DNA of 64,000 nt, from assembly GCF_021491375.1 (NCBI RefSeq), contig NZ_JAKEVY010000003.1, forward strand, positions 434,001 to 498,000, in the 5' to 3' direction. Position 1 is the stretch's first letter; every line of letters starts with the position of its first letter. The stretch is from Flavihumibacter fluminis (GTDB lineage: Bacteria; Bacteroidota; Bacteroidia; Chitinophagales; Chitinophagaceae). A program made the translations under genes and the position numbers. The notes under the pieces are model-generated. The model was not told the origin of the DNA. It did not search any database and worked only from the letters and a program-made list of their open reading frames with translations. This document shows, one piece after another, positions 49,501 through 59,247 of this stretch.

Positions 49501-51076
49501 TATTATTGGTCGGAACCGCGGAGCTGTAACTGCTCATCAATTGAACGCAAAAAGTCCGGTTACCGGTCAATCCTTACCGGAGGAATTTCATATAGCAAGT
49601 CCGGATGAAATTAACCGGGCATTGGAACTTGCGGCAAAAGCAGCACCTGAATTCAGTTCATTAAAAGCGGAACAACGAGCAGCATTTCTTGAAACGATAG
49701 GGGAAGAGATAATGGCTATCGGTCCGGCTTTACTGGAGCGGGCGCATCTTGAAACCGGATTACCGGAGGCAAGACTGAGTGGAGAAAGAGATCGTACTGT
49801 TAATCAGTTAAAATTATTTGCTGCTGTACTGCGCGAAGGAAGCTGGGTGGAAGCTGTTATAGATACAGCCTTGCCGGATCGCAAACCTTTGCCACGCACC
49901 GATCTCCGTAAAATGAATGTGGCGATTGGGCCGGTAGCAGTTTTTGCTGCAAGCAATTTCCCCCTGGCATTTTCAACGGCCGGAGGTGATACAGCAGCTG
50001 CCTTGGCTGCAGGTTGTCCGGTTATTGTAAAAGCGCATGGGTCACATCTGGGCACCAATGAACTGGTTGCCATTGCTATTCAAAATGCTTCCATAAAGTG
50101 TGGCATGCCGGATGGAGTATTTTCATCGCTTATAGGTGAAGGTGCTGCATTGGGTCAGCAACTGGCTAAAGATGAACGCATCAAAGCAATCGGGTTTACC
50201 GGATCTTTTAAGGCAGGTATGGCTCTTTTTCATACTGCAACCAAAGAGCGAAAAGAACCCATCCCTGTTTATGCCGAGATGAGCAGTATTAATCCGGTGC
50301 TGTTGTTACCTGCTCTTGTAAAAGCGGATCCGGAGGCACTTGCGGCACAGTTGGCTGCTTCGATAACATTAGGTGTTGGACAGTTTTGTACCAATCCGGG
50401 ATTATTATTCATACTGGAAGATGCAACTACAGACAAGCTCGTTCATGCGCTTACAGAAGCCCTGAAAAAAGCTGCCGCCGGCGTGATGCTGAACAGTTCC
50501 ATCTGCCGGAGTTATTATACTAACCGAACCCACCTTAAAGGAATAGCTGGTGTGAAGGCATTACTGGAAGGAGAGGACGCTTTTGACAGTTGTAAAGGAA
50601 GCGCTGCCTTGTATGAAGTAAGTGCTGCTGAATTTTTGAAGCAACCCGCATTGCAGGAAGAAATTTTCGGTCCTGCATCTCTGTTAGTAAGATGTAAATC
50701 AAAAGCAGACATGCTGCTTGCCATTCAGCATATGCAGGGACAATTAACCGGTTCTGTCTTTGGACAATTAACGGAGTTGGATGATTTCAGAGATTGCATC
50801 ACTATGCTGCAAAGTCGCGTGGGTCGTTTAATCTTTAACCAGGTACCAACCGGTGTAGAAGTTTGCCATGCGATGGTACATGGAGGCCCTTTTCCTGCTA
50901 CCACCGATGCAAGCTCTACTTCAGTAGGAGCTTCTTCCATTGAACGCTTTTTGCGGCCGGTATGCTGGCAGAATTGTCCGGCTGATTTTCTTCCTGAGGC
51001 CTTACAAAACAACAATCCATTAGGGATCATGCGCAAGATCAATGGGCAGTACACCCGGGATCCCATAACCAGTTAA
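49484..51076 (+). CDS. 2-oxoglutarate semialdehyde (2,5-dioxovalerate) dehydrogenase
   Basis: A 530-residue NAD(P)-dependent aldehyde dehydrogenase. The catalytic Cys is in VGQFCTNPG and the general-base Glu in YAEMSSINPVLL; the cofactor loop is IGFTGSFKAGMALF. The family layout is that of KGSA dehydrogenase, which oxidises 2-oxoglutarate semialdehyde to 2-oxoglutarate. Earlier in-frame Met codons lie deep in the upstream gene; the ATG at 49484 (MLSGLSIIG) overlaps it by only 17 bases, so it was chosen. Together with its neighbours it completes the conversion of hydroxyproline to 2-oxoglutarate. Confidence 0.92.
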   Translation: MLSGLSIIGRNRGAVTAHQLNAKSPVTGQSLPEEFHIASPDEINRALELAAKAAPEFSSLKAEQRAAFLETIGEEIMAIGPALLERAHLETGLPEARLSGERDRTVNQLKLFAAVLREGSWVEAVIDTALPDRKPLPRTDLRKMNVAIGPVAVFAASNFPLAFSTAGGDTAAALAAGCPVIVKAHGSHLGTNELVAIAIQNASIKCGMPDGVFSSLIGEGAALGQQLAKDERIKAIGFTGSFKAGMALFHTATKERKEPIPVYAEMSSINPVLLLPALVKADPEALAAQLAASITLGVGQFCTNPGLLFILEDATTDKLVHALTEALKKAAAGVMLNSSICRSYYTNRTHLKGIAGVKALLEGEDAFDSCKGSAALYEVSAAEFLKQPALQEEIFGPASLLVRCKSKADMLLAIQHMQGQLTGSVFGQLTELDDFRDCITMLQSRVGRLIFNQVPTGVEVCHAMVHGGPFPATTDASSTSVGASSIERFLRPVCWQNCPADFLPEALQNNNPLGIMRKINGQYTRDPITS

Positions 51077-51080
51077 AGAA

Positions 51081-52319
51081 ATGAAAGCGGTAATTATAGG
51101 AGGCGGAATCATTGGCCTGAGCAGTGCGTATTATTTATCGGAAGCGGGTTGGGAAGTAGAGGTACTGGAGGCCGGAGATTTTGCTGATAACTGTTCTTAT
51201 GGTAACCTGGGCATGGTTGTGCCCAGTCATTTTGTGCCCTTGGCAGCACCCGGAATAGTAGCACAGGGGGTTCGCTGGATGTTCAATTCCAGCAGTCCGT
51301 TTTATATAAAACCCGGATTAAATTCAAAGCTGATCAACTGGGGATTAAAATTTCTTCGCAGTGCGAATGCAAAGCAGGCGGAAGCTGCAGCCAGGCCTTT
51401 GCTGGAACTGAACCTGTTCAGCAAATCACTATATGAAGAACTTGCAACGCAACTGAATTTTGGCCTGAAGAAAAAGGGCATCCTGATGTATTTCAAAACG
51501 GAGTCGGTTGCGGAGGAAGAAAATCATCTTGCTGAAAAGGCGAGGGCAATGGGGTTGGATGCTATTTACCTGAACAGGCAGGAATTGCTTCACCTGGAAC
51601 CGGAGCAACAGCCGGATGTATTGGGAGCAGTGCATTATCGTTGTGATGCGCATTTGCATCCCAATGCTGTAATGCGTGAAATGATTAACATACTGAAGCA
51701 AAAAGGCGTCATCTTATCAGCTGGTAAACCACTTCAAAAAATAGTGCGTGATCAGGATCAGATCAGGGAAATCATCGCAGGTGGTGAATCGATAAAAGCT
51801 GATCTGTTTGTAATGGCCAGTGGCTCCTGGTTACCTGAAACCATGAAGCAGGCAGGCATATCCATTCCACTGATGCCAGGCAAAGGATATTCATTTACAG
51901 GAAATGAAGGCGGACCTTCATTACGTATTCCAGCTATCTTATGTGAAGCAAGGGTTGCTATTACGCCAATGGCAGGCCAACTGCGTTTTGGAGGCACCAT
52001 GGAACTGGCCGGTTTCCAGCATAAAGTGAACATGAATCGGGTGAGAGGCATAGTGGAATCAGTACCCAACTATTTTCCGGCTATGAAGCTTGAAATGCCC
52101 CAGGAAAAGGAAGTATGGTATGGATTCAGACCCTGTTCTCCGGATGGGTTGCCCTATATCGGGTTTGCAAAAAATAGCAGGAACCTGCTGGTTGCAGGAG
52201 GGCATGCCATGATGGGACTCAGTTTAGGTCCCGCTACCGGAAAGCTCATTGCAGAATTAGCACAATCCAAAAGCACTTCCGTTGATATCAGTGCGTTTGA
52301 CCCGAATCGTTTTTCCTGA
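51081..52319 (+). CDS. FAD-dependent D-amino-acid/D-hydroxyproline dehydrogenase
   Basis: A 412-residue DadA-type flavoprotein. The FAD-binding motif is VIIGGGIIGLSSAYYLSEAG at the N-terminus; GNLGMVVPSHFVPLAAPG is the typical DadA segment; the C-terminal FAD contact is YGFRPCSPDGLPYIGF and GGHAMMGLSLGPATGK. It oxidises a D-amino acid to the imino acid and passes electrons to the respiratory chain. By context it should act on cis-4-hydroxy-D-proline, made by the epimerase at 45518, giving 1-pyrroline-4-hydroxy-2-carboxylate for the DapA-like enzyme. It starts 4 bases after the aldehyde dehydrogenase and overlaps the convergent permease by 32 bases. Confidence 0.92.
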   Translation: MKAVIIGGGIIGLSSAYYLSEAGWEVEVLEAGDFADNCSYGNLGMVVPSHFVPLAAPGIVAQGVRWMFNSSSPFYIKPGLNSKLINWGLKFLRSANAKQAEAAARPLLELNLFSKSLYEELATQLNFGLKKKGILMYFKTESVAEEENHLAEKARAMGLDAIYLNRQELLHLEPEQQPDVLGAVHYRCDAHLHPNAVMREMINILKQKGVILSAGKPLQKIVRDQDQIREIIAGGESIKADLFVMASGSWLPETMKQAGISIPLMPGKGYSFTGNEGGPSLRIPAILCEARVAITPMAGQLRFGGTMELAGFQHKVNMNRVRGIVESVPNYFPAMKLEMPQEKEVWYGFRPCSPDGLPYIGFAKNSRNLLVAGGHAMMGLSLGPATGKLIAELAQSKSTSVDISAFDPNRFS

Positions 52320-53697
52320 TTGCATAATAGATAGGAATTCCCAGCAGGGTGATGATCAATCCCGGCCAGGTATAATTCGGTTTGAAAAAGATCAGCAACA
52401 CACAGAAACTCAATCCCATCAAGATATAGAGAATTGGCAGAACCGGGTATCCAAAGGCTTTGTAAGGCCTTGGATGATCCGGTCTTTTTTTGCGCAGAAT
52501 AAAAATGCCTGCGATGGTCAGCATGTAAAAGGCAACAACCACAAAGGATATCATATCCAGCAGCTGGCCATATTGCCCGCTTACGCTCCAGGCACAGGCA
52601 AAAAGACACTGAAACCAAAGCGCATAACCAGGAACGTTATTTCCATTCAGTGTACCTGCTTTTTTGAAAAAGAGTCTGTCTTTGGCCATGGTATGATATA
52701 CTCTTGCCCCTGCAAGAATCAGTCCGTTATTGCATCCGAATGTGCTGATCATTATCATGACTGCAATAATGATGGTACCTGCAGGACCAAAAATTACCTG
52801 TGCAGCAGCAACACCGACCCTGTCTTTTTCAGCACCAGCGATACCATCAAGTGGAAGCACTGCCAGGTAAACCAGGTTGGTGCATACATAGATGATGGTA
52901 ACCAGCAGTGTTCCAAGAAACAAACTCAGGCCGATATTGCGTTGCGGATTTTTGATTTCCCCTGCAATAAACGTGACATTGTTCCAGGAGTCGCTGCTGA
53001 AAATTGAACCAACCATGGCTGCAGCGATAGCACCCATAACCGCAATCCCTGAATATAGTTCAGTACCCTCACCAGGAGTGAATTTGCCAAGGAGCCAGGG
53101 CAAATCCCAGTTCTGTTTCCATACCTCAGGCTGAAAGGCGAATAAACCAAAGAGGATCAATCCGAGCAAGCTGAGAATCTTGGTAAGCGTAAAAGTGGTT
53201 TGAATGAGTTTTCCACTTTGAATACCTCGGGTATTTATAAAAGTCAGCAATATAATAATGACAATGGAAAGCAACTGTGCTGCAGAAAAATGGAAGCTGC
53301 CAATGGATAACAGGATGGAATCTTCTCCAACAGCCGGGAAAATATATGCGGTAAATTTTGCAAAGGCAACAGCTACTGCTGCAATGGTAGCTGTTTGGAT
53401 GACGGAGAAAAAACTCCAGCCATATAAAAATCCAATAAGGGGATTATAGGCTTCTTTCAGGTAAACATACTGACCACCTGCTTTCGGAAACATGGCACTC
53501 AGTTCTCCATAACTGAGTGCTGCAGTAATGGTCATAAAGCCGGTGATCAGCCAGATGGCGATCAGCCAGCCGGCACTTCCCACATTGCGGGTGATATCTG
53601 CACTCACAATAAAGATTCCGGAACCAATCATCGAGCCGGCAACAATCATAGTTGCATCCAGTAATCTAAGGGTAGGCTTAAAGTTCGAATCCTGCAT
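52288..53697 (-). CDS. APC-family amino-acid permease
   Basis: A 469-residue inner-membrane protein with 12 predicted helices. The first helix has the substrate-binding motif of the APC family (ATMIVAGSMIGSGIFIVSAD), followed by the amphipathic segment GELSAMFPKAGGQYVYLKEAY and a helix-5/6 region FISDSWNNVTFIAGE-like as SIFSSDSWNNVTFIAGE. It resembles LAT-type exchangers and symporters of Bacteroidota. In this locus it probably brings in Hyp, Pro or other peptide-derived amino acids. It is transcribed leftward and its last 32 bases overlap the end of the dehydrogenase gene; the S9 peptidase is divergent. Confidence 0.9.
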   Translation of the reverse strand: MQDSNFKPTLRLLDATMIVAGSMIGSGIFIVSADITRNVGSAGWLIAIWLITGFMTITAALSYGELSAMFPKAGGQYVYLKEAYNPLIGFLYGWSFFSVIQTATIAAVAVAFAKFTAYIFPAVGEDSILLSIGSFHFSAAQLLSIVIIILLTFINTRGIQSGKLIQTTFTLTKILSLLGLILFGLFAFQPEVWKQNWDLPWLLGKFTPGEGTELYSGIAVMGAIAAAMVGSIFSSDSWNNVTFIAGEIKNPQRNIGLSLFLGTLLVTIIYVCTNLVYLAVLPLDGIAGAEKDRVGVAAAQVIFGPAGTIIIAVMIMISTFGCNNGLILAGARVYHTMAKDRLFFKKAGTLNGNNVPGYALWFQCLFACAWSVSGQYGQLLDMISFVVVAFYMLTIAGIFILRKKRPDHPRPYKAFGYPVLPILYILMGLSFCVLLIFFKPNYTWPGLIITLLGIPIYYAIRKNDSGQTH

Positions 53698-53832
53698 ACA
53701 GTTCTTTTAGGTAAAGGGAAATTAAGGAATTCATTTTCCTCCAAGCAATTCGGGTTAAAATCTGAACAGCTTCCGCTAAATCAGGTAAAACTCCGCCTGG
53801 CAGCTACGGTTAAGTTTGAAAACAAAAAGGCT

Positions 53833-56115
53833 ATGATCAGAATAGTATGCATTCTGCAGGTTATGTTGCTGTTAAACGCAGAGTTGGTGTTGGCGCAATA
53901 TAAAAGGGAAACAAAACCCTGGTGGCCTACCAGGGAAGAGATTCTGGCCCGATATGAGAAAGCAAAATGGCTGGACAGTGCAGCAAAAACAGCCGTATAC
54001 TATCAGTCTGTTCAACCAGTTTGGGAAGAAAATGGTACCGGCTTCTGGTTTAAACGAACACATCCCGACAGCACGGTTGAGTTTCTGAAAGTGGATCCCA
54101 CAAAAAGAAATCGTTTCAAGGCATTTGATCATCAACGGCTGGCGGATAGTTTGTCTTTTGTTGCCGCTAAAAGACTTACTGCTGATCGGTTGCCCATCAC
54201 AGTTACAACTGTGAACCGAACAGCCAATAAAATCGAATTTAGTTATGATCAAAAAAGATGGCAGGCAGATCTAGGTACGTATTCCATAGAGGCAATTTCT
54301 CTGAATGAAAGATTCGGGCGCCGAAATTCCAATGGAACAGGTTGGACCCGCAGGAGTCACTGGATGAGCTTTGGTACAGATGCCTTGTCCCCTGATAAGA
54401 AATGGAAAGCAGTTGTAGTGAACAATAATATTCAGATTCAATCTGAAAATGGAGAAATAAAAAAGCAGCTTACCACTGATGGTACAGATACTGCAACCTA
54501 CGGATCTGTTGCCTGGTCGCCGGATAGTAGGTATTTTATTTTTTACCGAATTGTTCCTTACAAAGACTCCGTCATACATTATATTAAAAAAGCAGTAGCG
54601 GGCACCAGCCGTGGGCAGCATTATGCCATTCCCTACAAGCAACCAGGAGATCCATTCACTACCTATGAAATGATGGTGTACAGGCTGGGTGAAGAACGTC
54701 CGAAAAAAATACAGACCCCTATCATGGATTTCTTCAGTGCTCCTTATCTGCATTTCAGTAAAAAAAGCCCGGGGAAATTTTTGTTTGAGAGGGTGGATCG
54801 TGGTCACCAGCGATTTCGCATACTGGAGGCTGATAGTGAAACCGGACTTGCACGTACCATATATGATGAGCAATCCTCCACCTTTATTTATGAATCCAGA
54901 ATTTTTACAGATTATAATTTAGATAAAGAAGAATTGATTCTCAGTTCTGAAAAGGATGGCTGGCGGCATTTGTATTTACTGGACATAAGCAGCGGAAAAA
55001 TTAAAAACCCCATCACATCCGGCAACTGGATTGTCAGGGAAATTGACAGTATTGATTATAAAAAAAGACAGATCTGGTTCCGCGCTTCCGGCATACAGCC
55101 GGGAGAAGATCCTTATTATGTACACCATTGCAGGATCGGCATGGATGGAAAAAACCTGGTTGTGCTGAATCCTGAACGCGGTCATCACCAGGTGAGTTAT
55201 TCACCTGATGGCAACTATTTCCTGGATACGTATTCAGAAGTAAACAAGGCGCCGGTAATTACCTTGCGTTCTCCAGTGAATGGTAAACATATAATGACGG
55301 TGGAGCAACCCGATACGAGCAGATTACTACAATTGAAGCTGCCGGCGCCTATGCCTTTCACAGCAAAAGCACGTGATGGAATTACTGACATCTGGGGTGT
55401 AGTGTGCTGGCCAACTGATCTTGATTCTGGCAAGCAGTATCCGGTGATCGAAAATATATATGCTGGTCCGCAGGATGCTTTTGTACCCAAATCTTTCCTG
55501 CCTTACAGTGAGATGCAAAGCCTGGCTGCTTTGGGTTTTGTGGTTGTTCAGATTGATGGCATGGGAACAGCCAATCGTTCCAAAGCTTTCCATGATGTAT
55601 GCTGGAAAAACCTGGCAGATGCAGGATTCCCCGACCGGATCAACTGGATCAGATCACTGGCCCAGTCATATCCATGGGTAGATACTAACAGAGTGGGATT
55701 GTATGGAACATCTGCAGGTGGACAAAATGCATTAGGTGGATTATTGTTTCATCCCGGCTTTTATAAAGCGGCCGTATCAGCCTGTGGTTGTCATGATAAC
55801 CGCGTAGATAAACAATGGTGGAATGAACAATGGATGGGTTATCCATTAGGTAAACACTATGAGGAACAATCTAACATCACCAATGCCGGTAAACTGAAGG
55901 GTGAGCTATTACTAATTGTGGGTGATGAAGACAGCAATGTACCACCAGAATCAACCTATCGTGTGGCAGATGCACTTATCAAACAGGGAAAACATTTTGA
56001 AATGCTGACTATTCCCGGTATGGGACATAGCGATGGCGGTCCCTATGGCCGTATTCGTAAACGCGACTTTTTTGTGCGCTCACTTCTTCACCTCCTGCCT
56101 CCCCAGCGTAATTAA
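53833..56115 (+). CDS. S9-family (dipeptidyl peptidase IV-like) serine peptidase
   Basis: A 760-residue secreted peptidase (signal ends AELVLAQ). Residues about 90-500 form a DPP IV-type beta-propeller (WSPDSRYFIFYR, LLDISSGKIKNPIT). The C-terminal alpha/beta-hydrolase domain has the triad S627 (YGTSAGGQNA), D700 (VGDEDSNVP) and H732 (GMGHSDGG). The nucleophile elbow is GTSAGG, not the usual GWSYGG of DPP IV, so specificity may differ. S9B enzymes release X-Pro or X-Hyp dipeptides. It lies between hydroxyproline catabolism and a SusCD-GH127 cluster, which fits release of Hyp or Pro peptides from a glycoprotein. Confidence 0.9.
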   Translation: MIRIVCILQVMLLLNAELVLAQYKRETKPWWPTREEILARYEKAKWLDSAAKTAVYYQSVQPVWEENGTGFWFKRTHPDSTVEFLKVDPTKRNRFKAFDHQRLADSLSFVAAKRLTADRLPITVTTVNRTANKIEFSYDQKRWQADLGTYSIEAISLNERFGRRNSNGTGWTRRSHWMSFGTDALSPDKKWKAVVVNNNIQIQSENGEIKKQLTTDGTDTATYGSVAWSPDSRYFIFYRIVPYKDSVIHYIKKAVAGTSRGQHYAIPYKQPGDPFTTYEMMVYRLGEERPKKIQTPIMDFFSAPYLHFSKKSPGKFLFERVDRGHQRFRILEADSETGLARTIYDEQSSTFIYESRIFTDYNLDKEELILSSEKDGWRHLYLLDISSGKIKNPITSGNWIVREIDSIDYKKRQIWFRASGIQPGEDPYYVHHCRIGMDGKNLVVLNPERGHHQVSYSPDGNYFLDTYSEVNKAPVITLRSPVNGKHIMTVEQPDTSRLLQLKLPAPMPFTAKARDGITDIWGVVCWPTDLDSGKQYPVIENIYAGPQDAFVPKSFLPYSEMQSLAALGFVVVQIDGMGTANRSKAFHDVCWKNLADAGFPDRINWIRSLAQSYPWVDTNRVGLYGTSAGGQNALGGLLFHPGFYKAAVSACGCHDNRVDKQWWNEQWMGYPLGKHYEEQSNITNAGKLKGELLLIVGDEDSNVPPESTYRVADALIKQGKHFEMLTIPGMGHSDGGPYGRIRKRDFFVRSLLHLLPPQRN

Positions 56116-56242
56116 AAGGGGCTAATATCTGGTAACAATTAAATAAAATGTGTGAATCCATAGCTGTTTTCTCGTTCTACATTTAAGTGTAAAAATTACA
56201 ATTAACCGATTGCTTTCTGTCACAACCAAAAATTGTCAAGCT

Positions 56243-59230
56243 ATGAGAATTTCTTTCGGGAGGATCAGCGCTCTGCTTTTCTTTCTACTAATGACTGTAT
56301 TTCTTGTTGGTGCCGGGTTAGAAGTCCGCGCCCAGGAAAGATCACCCAACCAGGTAAATGGAAAAATTACCAATGAGGAAGGTGTTCCGCTGCCGGGTGT
56401 ATCGGTGACGGAAATTGGTACACAGAATGGAACTACTACAGATGAAAAAGGAGAATTTGTTTTAACACTGAGCCGGGCCAACGCGAAAATCCGGATCAGT
56501 TCTGTAGGATTTGCCAGCCAGGATATTGATGCTGCAGGGCGTTCCACTCTTTCCATACAAATGAGCGCAGCTCAATCCAGCCTGGATGATGTAGTAGTAG
56601 TGGGATATGGCAAGCAGAAAAAAGGCGAAGTAACAGGTGCCGTGGCGAATGTGAAAAGAGAAGATTTCACGCAAGGGTTTGCGCGGGATGCGGGACAATT
56701 GATCCAGGGTAAGGTAGCCGGACTCGCAATAGTTACTCCCAGTGGTAACCCCAATGCCACCACGCAGATATCATTAAGAGGAAATAGTACGATATTGTCT
56801 ACAACTGAGCCGCTCATATTAATTGATGGTATCCCCGGCTCACTGAACACGGTTGCACCGGAAGATATTGAATCCATAGATGTATTGAAAGATGGATCTG
56901 CTGCTGCGATTTATGGAACCCGTGGTACCAATGGAGTAATCCTGATCACCACGCGCAAGAGAAGTGGAAAAATGCCTGCTACACTGAGTTACGACAGTTA
57001 CGTGAGTGTGCAGACCATTGCCCGCCGCATGGAATTCCTGGAAGCCGGTGATGTACGGAAACTGGTAAATGATGGATTTTACCCCGCCACCTATGATAAA
57101 GGAACCAGTACCGACTGGTTAAAGGAGATCAGTCGCAATCCTGTAAGCCATGTACATAATGTATCGCTGCAGGGTGGCACTGCGCAATCCAATTATATAG
57201 CAACGCTTAATTTGCGGAATTGGGAAGGTTTGTTCAATCGTTCCGATAACAAACAGTTTACAGGTCGTATTGATCTGAATCATTCCATGCTGGATAACCG
57301 GTTGCGCTTTAACGTTAGTTTATTGGGCAGAAACCGGAAGTATTTCTCTGGCCCGAACTACGATTATATTTACCGGCAGGCAATCATTCGCAACCCAACC
57401 GACAGTGTGTATGATTATTTAGGTCGCTGGAAAGAAGATCCCAACGCCTATAATTATGACAACCCGGTTCGCAGTATTGAAGAAACATCTGGTGAATTCC
57501 GTACCTCAGAACTTCGTTTGAACGGTAGTGTGATTTTCTCTCCCATAAAGGATCTGAATATCAAACTCCTGGTATCGAATGTGAAGATCAATTCACTCTC
57601 TGGTTATTCCGAGACCTTTAATCACCGTGCATCTGTGGTGAATAACAGGACAGGGTATGCATCCCGCACCACCAGCCTCTTCCAGGACAACCTGCTGGAA
57701 CTTACAACGGATTATACCAAATCATTTGGTCAGCATCGGGTAACCGTGCTGGGTGGATATAGCTGGCAGGATGTGACCAGTGAAGGATTTAACGCTGCCA
57801 ACTCCAATTTTCCAACAGATCTCTATACCTATAATAACCTGGCAGCCGGTGATGCACTCCTGTTGCAGAATAACAGTGCCTTTGGATTGGGATCCTTTAA
57901 AACCAATCATAAGCTGATCGGGTTCTTCGGCCGGGTGAATTATTCACTCAGTGAGAAATATCTCCTGATGGCCAGTATGCGCTATGAAGGATCTTCCAAG
58001 TTTGGAGCCAACTATAAGTGGGGTACATTCCCCGCGGTTTCAGTTGGATGGCGACTTAACAGGGAATCATTCCTGGCAAATGCTGATTTCCTGGATGACC
58101 TGAAACTCCGGGCAGGATTTGGTATCACCGGTACTGTTCCGACCGATCCTTATCAGTCGCTCATTTCACTAACGTATAGCAATAACCGCTACCTGTACAA
58201 TGGTCAGTGGATCCAGCCAATTTCTCCCACCAGGAACCCCAACCCAGATTTACGCTGGGAAAAAAAGGAGGAATACAATATCGGATTGGATTACGCCATG
58301 TTCCGCGGTCGCCTGAGTGGTAGTATTGATTTTTACCAGCGTAATACCAAGGATATGTTGTACAACTTCCCGGTTCCGGTTCCACCCAACTTGTTTGGTA
58401 CCACCCTGGCGAATGCAGGCAGCATGTTAAACCGTGGTGTGGAAGTTTTGGTGAATTATGATTTTATCCGCAAGAAGGATATGGATTTCAGAGCCAACCT
58501 TACCTATTCTGCCAATAAGAATAAACTGATTTCCATTTCAAATGATTTGTATCAGACAACCAATGATTTCTTTTTCGCAGGGTATACCGGTGAGCCCATC
58601 CAGGAATCAACACACCGCGTGAAAGTGGGTGAATCAATCGGAAATTTCTGGGGTTACAAAACCATTGATGTAGATGCAGATGGCAAATGGATCATTGAAG
58701 GCGAGGATGGAAAACCCAAGCCGATCGGACAGTCTACCCCTTCTGATAAAAAAGTGCTGGGTAATGGTATTCCAAAACATGTAGCTGGACTCAATCTCTA
58801 TTTCCGATACAAGAGAGCTGATATCGCTGTAAACATGCGTGGTGCATTTGGTTACCAGATTCTGAATTTCCAGCGTATGTATTATGAGAACCCCAAGATC
58901 AAGCAATACAATATGCTGAAATCAGCATTGGACCCGGTATATGGGAAAAGAATGCTGGATAATGACCTGGCTTATGTATCCCATTATATTGAGGATGGCG
59001 ACCACTGGAAAGTGGATAACGTAACGCTTGGATACAGCTTTAATGTAACAAACAGCAAGTATTTCCGTACCGCACGGATATATGCATCAGCGCTTAATCT
59101 GCTTGTGCTGACCGGCTATAAGGGAATCGACCCAGAAGTAAACCGGTTGGGGTTAGATCCGGGCGTGGATTCAAGAGATAAGTATCCTACTACCAGAACC
59201 TTCACTGTGGGAGTAAACATTGGTTTTTAA
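56243..59230 (+). CDS. SusC/RagA-type TonB-linked outer-membrane transporter (second pair)
   Basis: A 995-residue protein. The ATG at 56243 starts a clear signal peptide (MRISFGRISALLFFLLMTVF); the 11 upstream in-frame codons are not needed. Then come the carboxypeptidase-regulatory-like domain (VNGKITNEEGVPLPGVSVTE), the VVVVGYGKQKKGEVTGAVAN region, the plug (LRGNSTILSTTEPLILIDGI; IESIDVLKDGSAAAIYGTRG) and the barrel, ending FTVGVNIGF. It imports large oligomers with SusD. The operon continues with SusD and a GH127 enzyme, which suggests an arabinofuranose-bearing substrate, probably a glycopeptide. Confidence 0.95.
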   Translation: MRISFGRISALLFFLLMTVFLVGAGLEVRAQERSPNQVNGKITNEEGVPLPGVSVTEIGTQNGTTTDEKGEFVLTLSRANAKIRISSVGFASQDIDAAGRSTLSIQMSAAQSSLDDVVVVGYGKQKKGEVTGAVANVKREDFTQGFARDAGQLIQGKVAGLAIVTPSGNPNATTQISLRGNSTILSTTEPLILIDGIPGSLNTVAPEDIESIDVLKDGSAAAIYGTRGTNGVILITTRKRSGKMPATLSYDSYVSVQTIARRMEFLEAGDVRKLVNDGFYPATYDKGTSTDWLKEISRNPVSHVHNVSLQGGTAQSNYIATLNLRNWEGLFNRSDNKQFTGRIDLNHSMLDNRLRFNVSLLGRNRKYFSGPNYDYIYRQAIIRNPTDSVYDYLGRWKEDPNAYNYDNPVRSIEETSGEFRTSELRLNGSVIFSPIKDLNIKLLVSNVKINSLSGYSETFNHRASVVNNRTGYASRTTSLFQDNLLELTTDYTKSFGQHRVTVLGGYSWQDVTSEGFNAANSNFPTDLYTYNNLAAGDALLLQNNSAFGLGSFKTNHKLIGFFGRVNYSLSEKYLLMASMRYEGSSKFGANYKWGTFPAVSVGWRLNRESFLANADFLDDLKLRAGFGITGTVPTDPYQSLISLTYSNNRYLYNGQWIQPISPTRNPNPDLRWEKKEEYNIGLDYAMFRGRLSGSIDFYQRNTKDMLYNFPVPVPPNLFGTTLANAGSMLNRGVEVLVNYDFIRKKDMDFRANLTYSANKNKLISISNDLYQTTNDFFFAGYTGEPIQESTHRVKVGESIGNFWGYKTIDVDADGKWIIEGEDGKPKPIGQSTPSDKKVLGNGIPKHVAGLNLYFRYKRADIAVNMRGAFGYQILNFQRMYYENPKIKQYNMLKSALDPVYGKRMLDNDLAYVSHYIEDGDHWKVDNVTLGYSFNVTNSKYFRTARIYASALNLLVLTGYKGIDPEVNRLGLDPGVDSRDKYPTTRTFTVGVNIGF

Positions 59231-59247
59231 AGTAAAAAAGAGTAATC

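Noticed and set aside
54271-54873. Open frame of 200 codons opposite the S9 peptidase gene
   Set aside because: Antisense shadow; no start context, promoter or domain.
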